A stretch of 64,000 bases of DNA, from contig QNQO01000529.1 in assembly GCA_003290165.1 (NCBI GenBank), positions 496,001 to 560,000 on the forward strand, read 5' to 3'. Shown in pieces: positions 23,001-38,000 of this stretch. Source of the stretch: Berberis thunbergii (Eukaryota > Streptophyta > Magnoliopsida > Ranunculales > Berberidaceae). The notes under the pieces were generated by a model. It had not been told where the DNA came from and made no database searches. It worked only from the letters and a program-made list of their open reading frames with translations. The translations under genes and the position numbers were made by a program. Position 1 is the first letter of the stretch; every line of letters starts with the position of its first letter.

Positions 23001-26000
23001 GTTATATTTATGTTGTTTTTGTTAATTTACTATAAAAGTTAATTAATTTATTCAATACCTATTTGCAATAAAATGATTAAAAACACTAAAACAAAAGGTT
23101 ACAGTTTGGCACAGAAACATATGAGGCATTCAAACGTAAAGTATCAAACTTGGAGACCACTTGAAAAAAATTAGGTATAGAGGTTTTAAAACATAACAAA
23201 GATAACTGACTGACATTTGAGAAATACTTGGAGCATCCGAAAAGATTCTTAAAAAGAACTATAGAAGTGAGGATTGAACGTGCCCAGATTTTGCTTACAT
23301 AAAGAAACACATATAGGTGCTTCAAAAAGGAGTGGCTTATTACTTGATGAAAAGTAGATGTTGTCTCCATATAATGGATGGAAAATCAACAGGATATCAC
23401 ACATTATCATTGTCGAGAATCGTGGAAATTTCCTTTTTTTTGGATACATCGGTTACTAAACATCGCTTTTGACTAGAACACGTTATATGGCTAAGTAGCT
23501 AGTAGACATATATTTGGATTTTCGAGACAATTGTTGAGTTGGAGCCATTGGCTAAGTATGACGGACCCGAGTCATATTTTTTGTATGTTGTAGTACTATC
23601 AAAGACATACGATCCTTCATTTAGTCTGGTTGAATTTGTAGTGAGCCATCTGGTTCGTATTTGTAGCATGCTATCCATGACTACAAGGGTGTGTTTGGTT
23701 GCATGAAATCCTATGCTATGTGAATTCATGAGGGGAGCCCTATATTTTAGGTTAAATTGATGTATCACTCCACATTCACCATTTGATTTTATAATCAATA
23801 GTGAGAATGGTAGTTCCATGAACATGGGAATCACACTCATGTTCATGGTCCCCCAAGGCATGTGATTATCATGTTCATGAGACTTTCATTCTCACAATTG
23901 ATCACAAAATCAAATGGTGGATGTGGAGTGATACTTCAAATTAGCCTAAAATATAGGGGTCCTCTCATGGATTTCCATGGCATAAGATTCCATACAACTA
24001 AACACACCCTAAGAGGCATAATTCCTATTGAAATTTGGATTCAGGCTCAAAGTAATACATTAATGGGAGAGCATAAATAATCTTTCTAGTAAAACTATAG
24101 AAGGATACATAAAAGGGTAATTTGGACTTACCCTTGTATTATAAATACGAAATTAGCACGTCCTCCTCAGATACATGGAAATAGCACTTACCTCCTTGAC
24201 TCTATGTCTACTTCATTGGACTATTTTTTTATTTGGGAACAATCCTCATGTGGTTTGCATGTGTGCACATATTGGATTAAATCTTCTCTACCCCCAAATA
24301 ATTAGAAAATAGACGAGTGGCTAAGATTTGATACCACACACCCCAAGGAATATCTAAAGGTTAAAGAAAACCTTACCTTTATCCCAACCACGATGGTGAC
24401 CACCACTACCACCGTTCCCGTAAATGTTATCGGTTTTATTTGCTTTTCATTTACCCATAATACAAAAAAGAAACAAATCAGCCATGCTTGAATTAATTTC
24501 AGAAACAAGGTAGCTAAGCTTGAATCAATTTTAAAATCTGTGCAAATTTTTGTAAAATGGGTGCGTCATTGTCTTCGATTGTTCAATAACGTTCAATGAT
24601 TTGAATGTCTTCATGTCATGGAGTGGTTATCAAACGAGCGATATAACAACTATCTCTTCACTATCGAAGTTGCACTTTGTAGAGCTCCAAGTGCAAACAC
24701 CTGACCCATTCGAAGCCGATTTCTTTGCTTGTTTATGTTTTCGCAAATTCCTACTGTAAATGGGTTCCCATCAGTCAGTCACGCGCTATGTCTATTGAAC
24801 TCATGATCTCATAAAAAAAATGCAATTTGGTAATGGAATAGTGGGTGATTTAGTCCTGCACATCCCAAAGCTTAAATCTTTAACAAAAAGTCTCACTTGG
24901 CGTAATTTCAAAACATTTTACTGATTTGAAGAGAGAAGCAATGATTACATATGAGATTCCTTCTTTCTTTAAGAGCATGAAAATGGGTTAGATAGGCGGA
25001 TGAATTGATGGAAGCCAAGCATCATCCAAAAGAAAGGGACGCAGCTCAAGTTTCTCACCAAATATTTGGAGTTTGAGTTGCTTGCTTTATTTTTTTGGTT
25101 GGTCCCTGCAATTCATTTTGATTCAAGAGAAATTGGAATGTGTGGGATTTAAGAGAAATTGAAATGGGTGGGACAGCGAGGTTGACTTGAATAAGAAGAA
25201 AGAATAAACGAGAAGGTGATATGGACAAGGGGAGGGATGAGACAGGAGAGGGCGATGATGGTGGTGTCCTCACGATGGAAGGGGTAATTTTCCACTATCT
25301 TTTACTAGTTTAATGTTTTGGACCATGGGTTTTGGCTTCGAGATGTATTTTTTATGAGGAGGTTGTTTTATGTTCACCTTGACTTTTAAATTAGCAAGGG
25401 CATTTTGATCAAATGGTCAAGTCCACTCTCTCACATTCAAATACTAATTTCAAGTATTTGAAGGTCAAGTACTAATTTCAAACTTATAATAAGGGATACC
25501 GCCAAACCACCCTAAATAGAAAGAATGAAATAGACAAAATCTCGGTGAACGTGAACACTTGTTTTTATCTGGAAGTTGTCAGAATGTTTCATATCATTAG
25601 CGGCCTCTTCAATAAAATTTCATTTATTTGCAATATAGGCATGAAGATGTTTCTCACTTCTTGAAAAAACACGCTATATTAAAAAATTCGGATTGGATTT
25701 TCTACCAAAGGTGAGCAATTGCTAAGATTAAATGGGGAAAAAGGAGTTGCACGATGGGTAAGAACACAAAAACAAGTTCATTCTAGCAAAAACAATGTGG
25801 ATCAAACATATTAATATACCTATAAGTAAAACTATTATTATTTTAAAATTATGATATTGTAGGATCTTGTAAGACTATAAATCCAAAATACTGACTAAAA
25901 TACCGTGGAGTTAGTTAAATTTACCCCACTACCAAATTTACACCCGGAATTTACATTGTCCTCTAAGATCCTAACCCAACAAAACACGTTGGCATGTTAG

Positions 26001-29000
26001 AACCAAGGAAACAAAGACTATGTTATGTTAGCTTTGGGTATGGGATCTTATCGAGCTGCTTTATTACTTTATTTCATTTAACTAATCATGCCTATTCGAA
26101 AGCATTGTTATTTTTAGGATCCAGATCGATTATTCACTCAGTGGAAACATTCGCCAATAAAAGTCAAAATATGGCTCTTATGCGAGGCTTAACAAATATG
26201 TACCAATTACAAAAAATTGCCTTTTATTAGGTACATTTTCCATTTGCAGTATTCCACCTCTTACTTGTTTTTTGTCCAAAGACGATATTCTTAATAGTAG
26301 TTGGTTGTATTCACCCATTTTCACAATAATAGCTTGTTTTACTGCAAGATTAACTGCATTTTATATGTTTCGTATACATTTACTTACTTTTGAAGGGCAT
26401 TTAAATCTCTATATGGGGCAAAGAAGGGTCTAAAATGATAAAACACAATTTGTTTTTATCACCAATCAATAATAAGGAAAGTGTTTTTTTAAAAAAAAAA
26501 AAACAACGTATGGAAGGGCCAATCTCCACGTTGTTTACATTGTCCTCTAAGATCCTAACCCAACAAAACACGTTGGCATGTTAGAACCAAGGAAACAAAG
26601 ACTATGTTATGTTAGCTTTGGGTATGGGATCTTATCGAGCTGCTTTATTACTTTATTTCATTTAACTAATCATGCCTATTCGAAAGCATTGTTATTTTTA
26701 GGATCCAGATCGATTATTCACTCAGTGGAAACATTCGCCAATAAAAGTCAAAATATGGCTCTTATGGGAGGCTTAACAAATATGTACCAATTACAAAAAA
26801 TTGCCTTTTATTAGGTACATTTTCCATTTGCAGTATTCCACCTCTTACTTGTTTTTTGTCCAAAGACGATATTCTTAATAGTAGTTGGTTGTATTCACCC
26901 ATTTTCACAATAATAGCTTGTTTTACTGCAAGATTAACTGCATTTTATATGTTTCGTATACATTTACTTACTTTTGAAGGGCATTTAAATCTCTATATGG
27001 GGCAAAGAAGGGTCTAAAATGATAAAACACAATTTGTTTTTATCACCAATCAATAATAAGGAAAGTGTTTTTTTTTTTTAAAAAAAAACAACGTATGGAA
27101 GGGCCAATCTCCATCATGCCCGAGGAAACTTGGCGTTAGTTAGTTATTAGAAGGCAAGAGACCTAGGCCATATATAGAAAATGTACCTTTGACTTGTAGG
27201 TCCTATCATCCGGACACAGGTTTAGAATCCCAGGCCTTTCAAAGTGGTATTTCATTATGGCTCGACCCAGGAATGGGGGCTTCTTCGACCTCTACATAAG
27301 CTTAACAATAAAGGCGCATAGACAATCCCCGCAAGCAGAAAAGCCTCCCCTATCTTTTTAAGTTTCTTTTGTCTAGGTGCAAGTAGTTTTCATCTTTACA
27401 GACATGTCCATTTCATCAAGTCTCTATTTGACACAATGCCTAGATGCTTATGGCTTTCGTATGAGTTCTATCATTTTGGATATTTAAAAAGTAGAAGTAG
27501 GCCTTCCTCTCATCTATATGGTATTTGAGGGTTTTTATTTTTATTTTTTTAATCAATAAAACAAGAGTAGTTCATTGAAAAATCTAGCACTCAATGGAAA
27601 ATACCGCTAAGAGGTAAGACAAAAGTATTACATCATATGAGGTAAGACCACTATGAGGTAAGACAAAAGTATTACACAATGGAAAAGACCACTATGAGGT
27701 AAGACAACTATGGAGCTACAAAGTTACTTTGATATTATCCACAAACTATGTACATCTTTGGAAGTATTTCTAAAAGTCCTATTGTTTCTCTCTCCATGTC
27801 ACCTATGAAAAGGCATGCAAGATCCTCTAGCAAGCTCAAATTTTCACCATAGACAAGTTGAATTTATTCATATTAGCAACCACCCATATTTCTGCCCAAT
27901 CAAGCACTTAGGGGAAAATGTAAGCTTATCCTAGGTTGAGTTATAACATCTTAGAACTAGATCTACGAAAGAAAATATAAATAAAATAACTCGATTTTTA
28001 TATTCAATCAAAAGCCAACTACAATCTTAACTTCATATCTTATTTAGAGAGTCTACTGACTTGTTTGGTAAGCAACCAATCTAACCTAACCCTAATATGG
28101 CTAGTGACCTAATTTTAATATGGGCCTTAGCGAGTCCAACCCACTTGCTAACGTGTAAAACTAATAACCAAAATACCCAATTACATCCTCTTCCTTGGGT
28201 TATAGAAGCTCATCCTCGAGCTTGAAGTCACAAAAGCCCAACGAACACAAGCAACCAATTACAAAACACAAAGCGAAGTGCACGAAGTAGTCAACCTCAA
28301 ACCTTGCTACGATAGATATTCGCCATAGATAGCACCAACTTAGAAAAGTTGGAAGGTGACTCAAAGAACAATAATCCCAAACAAACCTGCTAAACAAACT
28401 CATGCACATAAGATCGTGCCATAAAAAATTTCCAATATGGGTTGTTACAGTGTGTGTATGTAGCTGTCAATTAGGTTAATTGTAGAGATCCTAGATATAG
28501 TTTCCTAGAATAGCCTCAATAGTTTGTATATAAATACATGCTATATTCTCAATATAATATATGAAAGAGTATTCTCTTAATCACTGATTACATGGTATCA
28601 GAGCCACTTAGGGTTTGAGATTAAGATTCGAAGTTTGAAGTTAAGGCTTAATATTCGAAGTTTGGTTCTCACCGCAGTTCGAACTCCCAGGCCACCGATC
28701 TATCTTTCCAGGCACCGGTCAAAGACCGTTCGACCTTCGCAGCACCAGATCGACTCCTCCAGGCACCAACAGGCGTCTTTCGACCCTCCTAGAAGCCGTT
28801 CGACCCTCCAACTGGCGTCGACTTCGACTCACTAGTCACCGATCGAAGTCGATCGACTCTTTCAGCCATCGATCGAAGTCGATCGACTCTTTCAGCCATC
28901 GATCGAAGTCGATCGACCCTTCCAGCCTCCGTTCGACATTGATCGACCTATCCAGTCACCGATCGACTTATCCAGTCAATCGTCTCTTCTAGTCGACGCT

Positions 29001-32000
29001 TCCAGTCGACTCTTCCAGTCGATCTATGCTTCCAGTTGACGCGTCTAGTCGATCCAGTCGCTCGAAGGTACTCTCTCAGTCGATCCAATCGATCGAAAGT
29101 ACTCTGTTCCAGTCGCTTCCAGTTGATCGAAGGGGCTTCGAGTCGATCGAAGGTACGCTTCCAGTCGATTGAAGGTGCTCTTTTCAAGCCTATTTCTTGA
29201 TTTCTCTTGATTTGGGGGAGATTTTGCACGATTTCTGACAACCCCATTTGTAAAATTTGATTTTGGAGGTTTTAATTCCGAGTTCTGACCTATTTGACCT
29301 GTTATGGCTGAGACAAAGTCAGTAGTTGTATCTGATCTGATTCCTGTGATGTCTAAAATTACGGACCATAAGTTAAATGGTTCGAATTATCACGACTGGA
29401 GTAAGACTGTTCGTCTTTATTTGCGAAGTATTGACAAAAATGACCATTTGACTAATGATCCTCCTGAGGATTCACGGCAGACCTGGCTCAGGGAAGATGC
29501 TCGCTTGTTCCTTCAGATTCGGAATTCTATTGATAGTGAGGTAATTGGCTTGATCAATCATTGTGAATTTGTTAAAGAACTAATGGATTATTTGGAATTT
29601 TTGTACTCTGGGAAAGGGAATCTCTCTCGCATGTATAAGGTTTGCCAAACATTCTACCGTGTGGAAAAACAAGATCAGTCCCTTATCAACTACTTTATGG
29701 CATTTAAGAAACGTATGAGGAGCTTAATATGTTGCTGCCATTTAGCCCTGATGTGAAAGTTCAACAACGCCAACGGGAGTAAATGGCTATCATGAGTTTT
29801 CTAGCAGGGCTTTCTCCTGAATTTAATTCTGCTAAGGCACAAATTCTTTCTGGGTCTGATATCTCCTCTTTACAAGATGTCTTTAGTCATGTTCTCCGCA
29901 CCGAGAGTACTCCCACTGTTCCGCTTAGTGGTGCTTTGATAAGTCGAAATAACAACTATGCGCCAGGGAGTCCGTCTAATCACAGTGGACACAAAGGAGG
30001 CAACTCACAAGGGTTTGAAACTCGCACTCCGAATTTTGAAAGAAGTATTATTTGCAACTATTGTAAGAAGCCAGGCCATACCAAGTTTGACTGTAGTAAG
30101 CTACAGTTTAAAAACTGGCAAAAGCACTCAGCTCATGTTGCGATCACTTCTGATGTCTCTGACAAATTAGTCCTTATCTCTGCTGATGAATTTGCCAAGT
30201 TCTCAAAGTATCAGGAATCACTCCAGTCTTCCTCTCCTTCTGTCACAGCTATTGCCGATTCAGGTAAACCCGATGTTTGTCTTCTTTCATCATCCTCCAA
30301 GTGGGTCATTGATTCTGGTGCCACAGATCATATGACAGGTAATTCTAGTATATTTTCGTCTTTCCAATCCAATGCTTTTACTTCTACCGTCACTTTAGCC
30401 GATGGGTCACCATCTTGTGTTCGTGGGTCTGGCACCATCAATCCTACCCCCCCGCTATCTCTGTCTTACATTTACCTAATTTATCCTTTAATTTGCTCTC
30501 TGTAAGCCAGCATACTCGTCATCTTAACTGTTGTCTCATTTTACCCTGATCATTGTTTATTTCAGGATCTTATGACGAAGAAGATTATTGGTAAAGGCCA
30601 TGAGTCTGGAGGCCTTTACATTCTTGATACATCGGTACCGAGTTCTATTGCTTGCTCCAGTGTCACGTCTCCTTTCGAGGCTCATTGTAGGTTGGGTCAT
30701 CCGTCTCTTCCTCTACTCAAAAAGCTTTGTCCTCAATATAATAAGGTGTCTTCATTAAATTGTGAGTCATGTCAGTTTGCAAAACATCATCGTCTTAGTT
30801 CGAGTCCTAGAGTTAATAAACGTGCTAATGTTCCTTTTGAATTAGTTCATTCTGATGTTTGGGGTCCTTGTCCTATTTTGTCTAAAACTGGATTTCGCTA
30901 TTTTGTTACATTTGTGGATGATTATTCTCGTGTTACTTGGTTATATTTGATGAAAAAATGATCTGAGTTGTTTTCTCTGTTTTGTGCGTTTTGTGCTGAA
31001 GTTAAAACTCAATTTAATGTTTCCATTCGAACCTTGCGAAGTGATAACGCTAAAGAATATACACAAGCTTTATTTCAGTCTTATATGAGTCAGAATGGCA
31101 TACTTCATGAAACTTCGTGTGTTGATACCTCATCCCAAAATGGTGTGGCAGAACGTAAAAACAGGCATCTTATTGAAATAGCACGAGCTATCTTATTTTA
31201 AATGCATGTTCTTAAACCTTTTTGGGCCGATGCAGTGTCTACAACATGTTTTCTCATTAATCGCATGCCATCATCTGTTCTTCATGGTGAGATACCTTAC
31301 AAAATCCTTTTTCCCGATAAGTCATTGTTTTCTGTTGACTCGAGATATTTGGTAGCACTTGTTTTGTTCGGGATGTTCGTCCGCATGTCACTAAATTAGA
31401 TCCTAAGTCTTTGAAATGTGTCTTCCTTGGTTATTCTCGCCTTCAGAAAGGTTATCGGTGTTATTGTCCCAATTTTAACAAATATCTAGTCTCAATTGAT
31501 GTTACCTTTTTGGAAGCCACACCTTATTTTCCGTCTTTGCCCATTCCGACTCGCCAGGGGGAGGATGATGATTTGTTGGCTATTCTATCACGTCCTCAGC
31601 ACCTGTTTCCACACCAGCTCCTGTCTCGGACCCAGCTCCAGTCAAGCCTCCTATTATTCAGGTTTACTCCAGGCGTCAACCTCTTGATTCATGTCCTGCA
31701 CCTGCTCCTTCGTCATCAGATCCAGTCCCAAGCAATGATCTTCCTATTGCATTACGCAAAGATAAACGCCAGTGTGCTTATCCTATTTCTTCATTTGTTT
31801 CTTATAATAATTTGTCGTCTTTCTCTTGTTTTTTTATTGCTTACCTTGATTCTACATCTATTCCTAAAACTGTTCGTGAAGCCATATCTCATCCTGGTTG
31901 GCATAATGCAATGATAGAGGAGATGAATGCTTTAGATGACAATGGTACTTGGGACTTGGTCGATTTACCTTCAGGAAAAAGGGCTGTAGGTTGCAAATGG

Positions 32001-35000
32001 GTCTTCGCAGTTAAGGTCAATCCGGATGGGTCAGTTACCCGATTGAAAGCACGTTTTGTCGCTAAGGACTATGCTCAAACCTATGGGGTGGATTACTCTG
32101 ACACTTTCTCTCCTGTTGCTAAGTTGACTTCTGTTCGGTTATTTATTTCCATGGCGGCTTCCCATCATTGGCCTTTACATCAGCTTGATATCAAGAATGT
32201 TTTTCTTCATGGCGATCTTCAGGAGGAGGTGTATATGGCGCAACCTCCTGGTTTTGTTGCTCAGGGGGAGTCAGGGCGAGTTTGTCGTTTTCGAAAATCT
32301 TTATATGGTTTGAAACAGAGTCCTCGTGCTTGGTTTGGAAAGTTTAGTCAGGCTGTTGAGAAATTTGGTATGATGAAAAGCAAGTCTGACCATTCTGTAT
32401 TCTACAAACGATCAGCAGCTGGTATCATTCTGTTAGTTGTGTATGTGGATGACATTGTAATTACTGGGAATGATACTAGAGGCATCTCATCTCTTAAGTC
32501 TTTCCTTCATACTCAGTTTCACACGAAGGATTTGGGGGTGTTAAAGTATTTCTTAGGAGTTGAGGTCACTCGGATGGGTCAGTTGCCCGATTGAAAGCAC
32601 GTCTTGTCGCTAAGGGCTATGCTCAAACCTTTGGGGTGGATTACTTTGACACTTTCTCTCCTGTTGCCAAGTTGACCTATGTTCGGTTATTTATTTCCAT
32701 GGCGGCTTCCCATCATTGGCCTTTACATCAGCTTGATATCAAGAATGCTTTTCTTCATGGCGATCTTCAGGAGGAGGTGTATATGGCGCAACCTCTTGAC
32801 AAAAAATGGGAAACATCATCCTCTTGACAAAAAATGGGAAAGAAATCACAGAAGTTAAATGACCCACGGTTTGGAAATCGAGTACGTGACGATGGTGCTC
32901 TTAACTTCCTCAAAAAGTTGGAAGGACTCACAACGGTATGGCTCATCCTGCTCTATTCGCATCTGTGCAAGTTCATCTTCCTCCAATATTACTCTTAGCG
33001 CTCTCATCCCATTGTCAAAGAGTGTGTCAATATGAGTGAGCATCCACTCGTCTAATCCTCTCCAAATCCGGCCCAACTATTGTTATAGTGGGATTGGTAG
33101 TGGAGTGTACATCATTGGCTAGTGTGGATGGTATTGGTGTTGTAGGGGAACTGGTTAAGGTTGGGAAACATATATGTATTGTGGTTGTAGATAGAACTAA
33201 TAAATAGCAAAATTTTCATATTATGAAAAGCCAACTACAATCTTAACTTCATGCCTTATTTATAGAGCCTGCTGGTTAGTTTGGCAAGCAACCAATCTAA
33301 CCTAACCCTGATATGGCTAGTGTCCTAACTTAAATATGGGTTTTAGCGAGTCCAGCCACCTACTAACATATTTAACTAATAACCAATATGCATAACATAT
33401 TTAACTAATAACCAATTGCATATTGGATGATCAGATTTGTTCTTTTATGAACAATTTTTTTTTCTAGACTCAAAATGCTTTGTGGACTTGAGAATAGACT
33501 TCACGGTGGTTAAATGTGATACTTGGGATTCTTTGTTATGCTCTTTAGATAATTGAACCTTTGGTGTATAAAACATGAAATTCTAGGTAACCAAGAATGC
33601 ATGCGGTATTTTTTCACACATTGGTTCTTGATTGTTCACATATTGTTTCATGTTTTTTTTTAGGTATTGAAAGGGAGATTGCATCCTTGCAATTAGAGGT
33701 ATTGCTACCTTGAGGCACAAAGAATTTATTTTTCAATAGATGTTTCTTGTCACGCTTCAGTATTTAACTTTGAGATCAAATTATTTCAGGAAAAGAAATT
33801 GGTGGCAGAGATTAAGAAGACAGCGAAAACTGGAAATGAGGTAAGTTTAATTGATAGCTTTCACTCTAAGTTGGTACCTCCCACCCATGATGGTATCGCA
33901 CAATAGTTACGCTTATGATCCATGCAATTCAGTTAGGAACACTCACAATCAGTCGAATTTACATGTTGCACAGATCTTGCAAGTCACATGGTATGTACCA
34001 CATCTACCTTATTTAACTTAATTAAATCGTTTTGGTCCAATGCATTAAAAAGTAAAATGTCAAGAGAGGTTCTAAGTGATTATGATCTTCCATCCCCCCA
34101 TCACAAAGCACAATTTTTTATCCTCACAACAGTCCTCCTTGAAAGAACTTCATTGTGGAGTCCATTCCCAACAAGATTCTAAGTAAAGAAAATGGATTAT
34201 CAGCAATATTTCTTTCCTCCGAACATTGTGCTTCACGGAGTAGGGATATTCTAAACTGATGCAAAAGATATTGCATGACTTCCACTTTTTGGATTTTTAA
34301 GGTTGTTTTGAGAACCCAAAATCTTTTCGAAAACATGATTCTAAAACAAAATAAATGCCAAAATCCTAAAACCACCCGAAATCTTGTTCAAATAATTATC
34401 TAAAAGCGTCATCCAAATGAAGTTTCGTAAAGTTTATACCGAAGAGAGTGCACGATGAGCATGAACCTTTTGAATGCCTTTAATAGATCTTCCTTGATGT
34501 TGATGATGGGATGGAGTGAGAGACGATGGGAAGTTTGGAAGTAGATCTAGGATTTCATTACTGTTTGGAAGAAAGTGAGCCAATAAATTTGAGAATTTTA
34601 CTCAATGAGAGACTGTCAACCTAAGCCCTTTGAAGTGAAACTTGAAAGTATTTATTTATGCTAGCAGTTTACATAAGTAGATAATAGGACAATTCAGTAT
34701 CTTTCTTGTTTCTCCAAAAGGTTAGTCACCAATGGTTACATCATTTTGAGTGCCCAATATTCAAGTAATCTTACTATGATTGGATGGGGTTGGCTTGGAC
34801 ATGCAACGTGTTTAGAATCACTACTACTGTTTGTATAAGAGACGCTGTCACTAGAATATTAGCTCGTCAACTTGTTTGGTTACAACAGCGAATCACTTCC
34901 TTGATGTTGATGATGGGATGGAATGAGAGACGATGGGAAGTTTGGAAGTAGTTCTAGGATTTCATTACTGTTTGGAAGAAAGTGAGCCAATAAATTTGAG

Positions 35001-38000
35001 AATTTTACTCAATGAGAGACTGTCAACCTAAGCCCTTTGAAGTGAAACTTGAAAGTGTTTATGCTAGCAGTTTACATAAGTAGATAATAGGACAATTCGG
35101 TATCTTTCTTGTTTCTCCAAAAGGTCTGTTGTATTAGTTAGTCACCGATGGTTACATCATTTTGAGTGCCCAATATTCAAGTAAACTTACTATGATTGGA
35201 TGGTGTTGAATTGTACATGCAACATGTTTAGAATCACTACTACTGTTTGTATAAGAGACACACTGATATGCATGATGCAGGCTGCCACTAGAATATTAGC
35301 TCGTCAACTTGTTCGGTTACGACAGCAAATCACTAACTTGCAGGGAAGCCGCGCCCAAATCAGAGGTGTAGCAACTCATACACAGGTTCTATTCTCACCT
35401 TTATCACTCGAAGTGTCCTGAAACATTGTCTTTATCCTCCTCTCTGACATTCATTTTTATGGCAGGCTATGTATGCCAGTACTGCGATTTCTACTGGGAT
35501 GAAAGGTGCAACAAAAGCAATGGTTGCAATGAATAAAGTATGTGTTTACACTGTGGCTGACTATAAATGTTCGATCACATCTTGTGTCTCTGTTACTTTT
35601 TAGGACATGTTATTCGTGGACATGAAATCTGAAAATAAACTTGGGAAGAACCTAGGTACTTTTCATTAATGACATTAATGCATGATTCAACAATGTATAT
35701 TTCCAATTTTCATGTGGGAGTTCTTTTATTAAAAATTATGAAATTACTTCTTAATTGTTACATAAACATTAGTGGGCTCTTGGAAGTTGGAATTGATGGT
35801 TAGTGGTAGCTTCATTGTTGACATAAACAAATCTTTCTTGCTTGAAGGCACTTGATCTCTGATCTCTTAAGTATGACTGACCGTTCATATTGGCATTCCC
35901 AGCAAATGGCGCCAGCAAAGCAAGCAAAAGTTATGAGGGAATTCCAGAAGCAGTCAACACAGATGGACATGACTGTAAGATCCATTTTATATATTTTTTC
36001 TCGTCATTCGATTTCGCTTTGTCAGTGATCTGTTTCTTTTTTGAAGTTGATTTTAGAGGTAACAAAATAAATTGCAGTCCGACTTGTTCCATAGTCGATT
36101 CACTACTTGATCACTAAATTTCAAATTCACCATTAACGGAATATTTGAAACTTAGATGACCGTTGGGATCCGCACAGAAGTTCTGGCAATCTGAGCAAAA
36201 GAACAAAGATCTGTTTCAGTTCAAACTTCCTTCTTTTCAAATTAGCAAAGAAATATATTTGAACATTCTTTAGAAAAAGTTTGCTAAAAGATAAAAGAAG
36301 AAACAATGGGTAGAATGCTATAAAACAGTCATAAACATTAGTTTGTAATGTGGGAACCATAAAATGTTCTTGCCAATAGCTTGAGAAAATTTTAAACTGT
36401 AGATGATCCACCAATAATACCATATTCCAGCATATGGTATTCACCTCATGCTGGCTTGGCCATTCTCTTGTTAGGCTCATGTTGTTAAGTGGTGGTGTTG
36501 AAGACTAAGTCATGCTGGCTTGGCCATTCTCTTGTTAGGCTCATGTTGTTAGGTGGTGGTGTTGAAGGCTTAGTTCACCTCGTGTTGGCTGGGCCATTCT
36601 CTTGTCAGGCTCATGTTGTTAGGTGTGGCGGTGTTGTGGTGTTTAAGGCTTAGTTCACCTCATGTTGGCTTCGCCATCATCTTGTATATAGAATTTTGTT
36701 TATAATAAAGGTAGGGGCCTATCGCCAGCTTATTCTAAAAAAAAGGGCTCATGTTAGAGAGATTTTCACAAAACTTAAGAGAACTCAAAATGATGAAGGC
36801 CTTAGCGAACAAAAAAGTTAGCCTAAGAAAAAGCAAATTCATTGAAAGAGGTGGCTTTTAGCCAAGGATTGTGATTACGGTCATTTGATTTTAAGAAATA
36901 TTTTGGTGTGTAAAGAAAAATTGTAAAATTTTGAGGATACATGAAACATATATAATGAGTTTGGGTATATGAAATATGTGAAAAAAATAAGATGCAAGTA
37001 AATAAACGGAAGCCTAAATACCAAGCATCTCTTAACTTCATGATATAATAAACATATAGTAAAAAAATCATAAATTTCACACACAACTATAAATTCTTCA
37101 TATACTATATCACAAGTCTCACAATAGTCATTTTGTCAGACAAACAATTTTTATCACACTATTACATAATAAACATTTAATACCAAAATGAGTTCCTAGC
37201 TGGTTCACAAATATAACAAGATTAAGAGCGGCTTGATGACAATATCGATCCCATGACATATTAAAACTATCACAGTTTATAAACAACATATTCACATGGG
37301 TGAAGTATCCCTCACGATCCACTCCTACCAAATGGCCCATAATGGATATTGCGGATAAGTAACAAAGTCAATCTCAAAAGTTTTGCATTTTGCCCATGAT
37401 AAACCATCATCCCACCCAATTGACTGCGACTATTCTTAGTGGACGATGAATCATAATTTCTTTATTATTGGAAACAAACCATCTTCCCCTATTGACTCAG
37501 AAGATGAACCATATCCTGAAAAACTCATACCATTGAAGGTTGATGAAAGGGAATCAATTCCAATTCAACAAAACCTTGTGAATAGGTTTGGTCAATCTCA
37601 CTGTCATTACCATCGACATATATGCATATGATTTATCGCATTTTTATACCGTGAACTATGGACTACATCTTGAGTTTTAAAATTGTTTCTATATTGTGAT
37701 TCCTCGCATGTGAATGTCAATGGTTCCATTGCATCACTCGTGTCTATGATTGCTTCACACCACTTCTCCATAATGACCGACAACCATTACCCCATCATCA
37801 TCACTCCCATTATCATAATTATCACCACTACTCTCATTGTCATCATTCCCATCACCATCAATCATCCTTATATATGGAAAGCATCCGCTCATCATCTTGC
37901 ATAGGCAATACGGGTTCATCGTCAATGTTCACAACTTGCATTCCCTCAATTTTCCTTATCCTACTAACAATGGAAGGATCTGGCTCACCTTATGTTGTAT

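Noticed and set aside
25994..26814. Mitochondrial nad5 origin for the duplicated fragment
   Set aside because: Motif wording ([28 protein letters not shown]) fits plastid ndhF better than nad5.
28948..29247. 99-codon minus-strand frame upstream of Copia gag
   Set aside because: Repetitive translation of the CGATCGA-rich leader on the wrong strand.
36440..36680. CRISPR-like array
   Set aside because: Units are contiguous minisatellite copies without unique spacers, in a eukaryotic intron.
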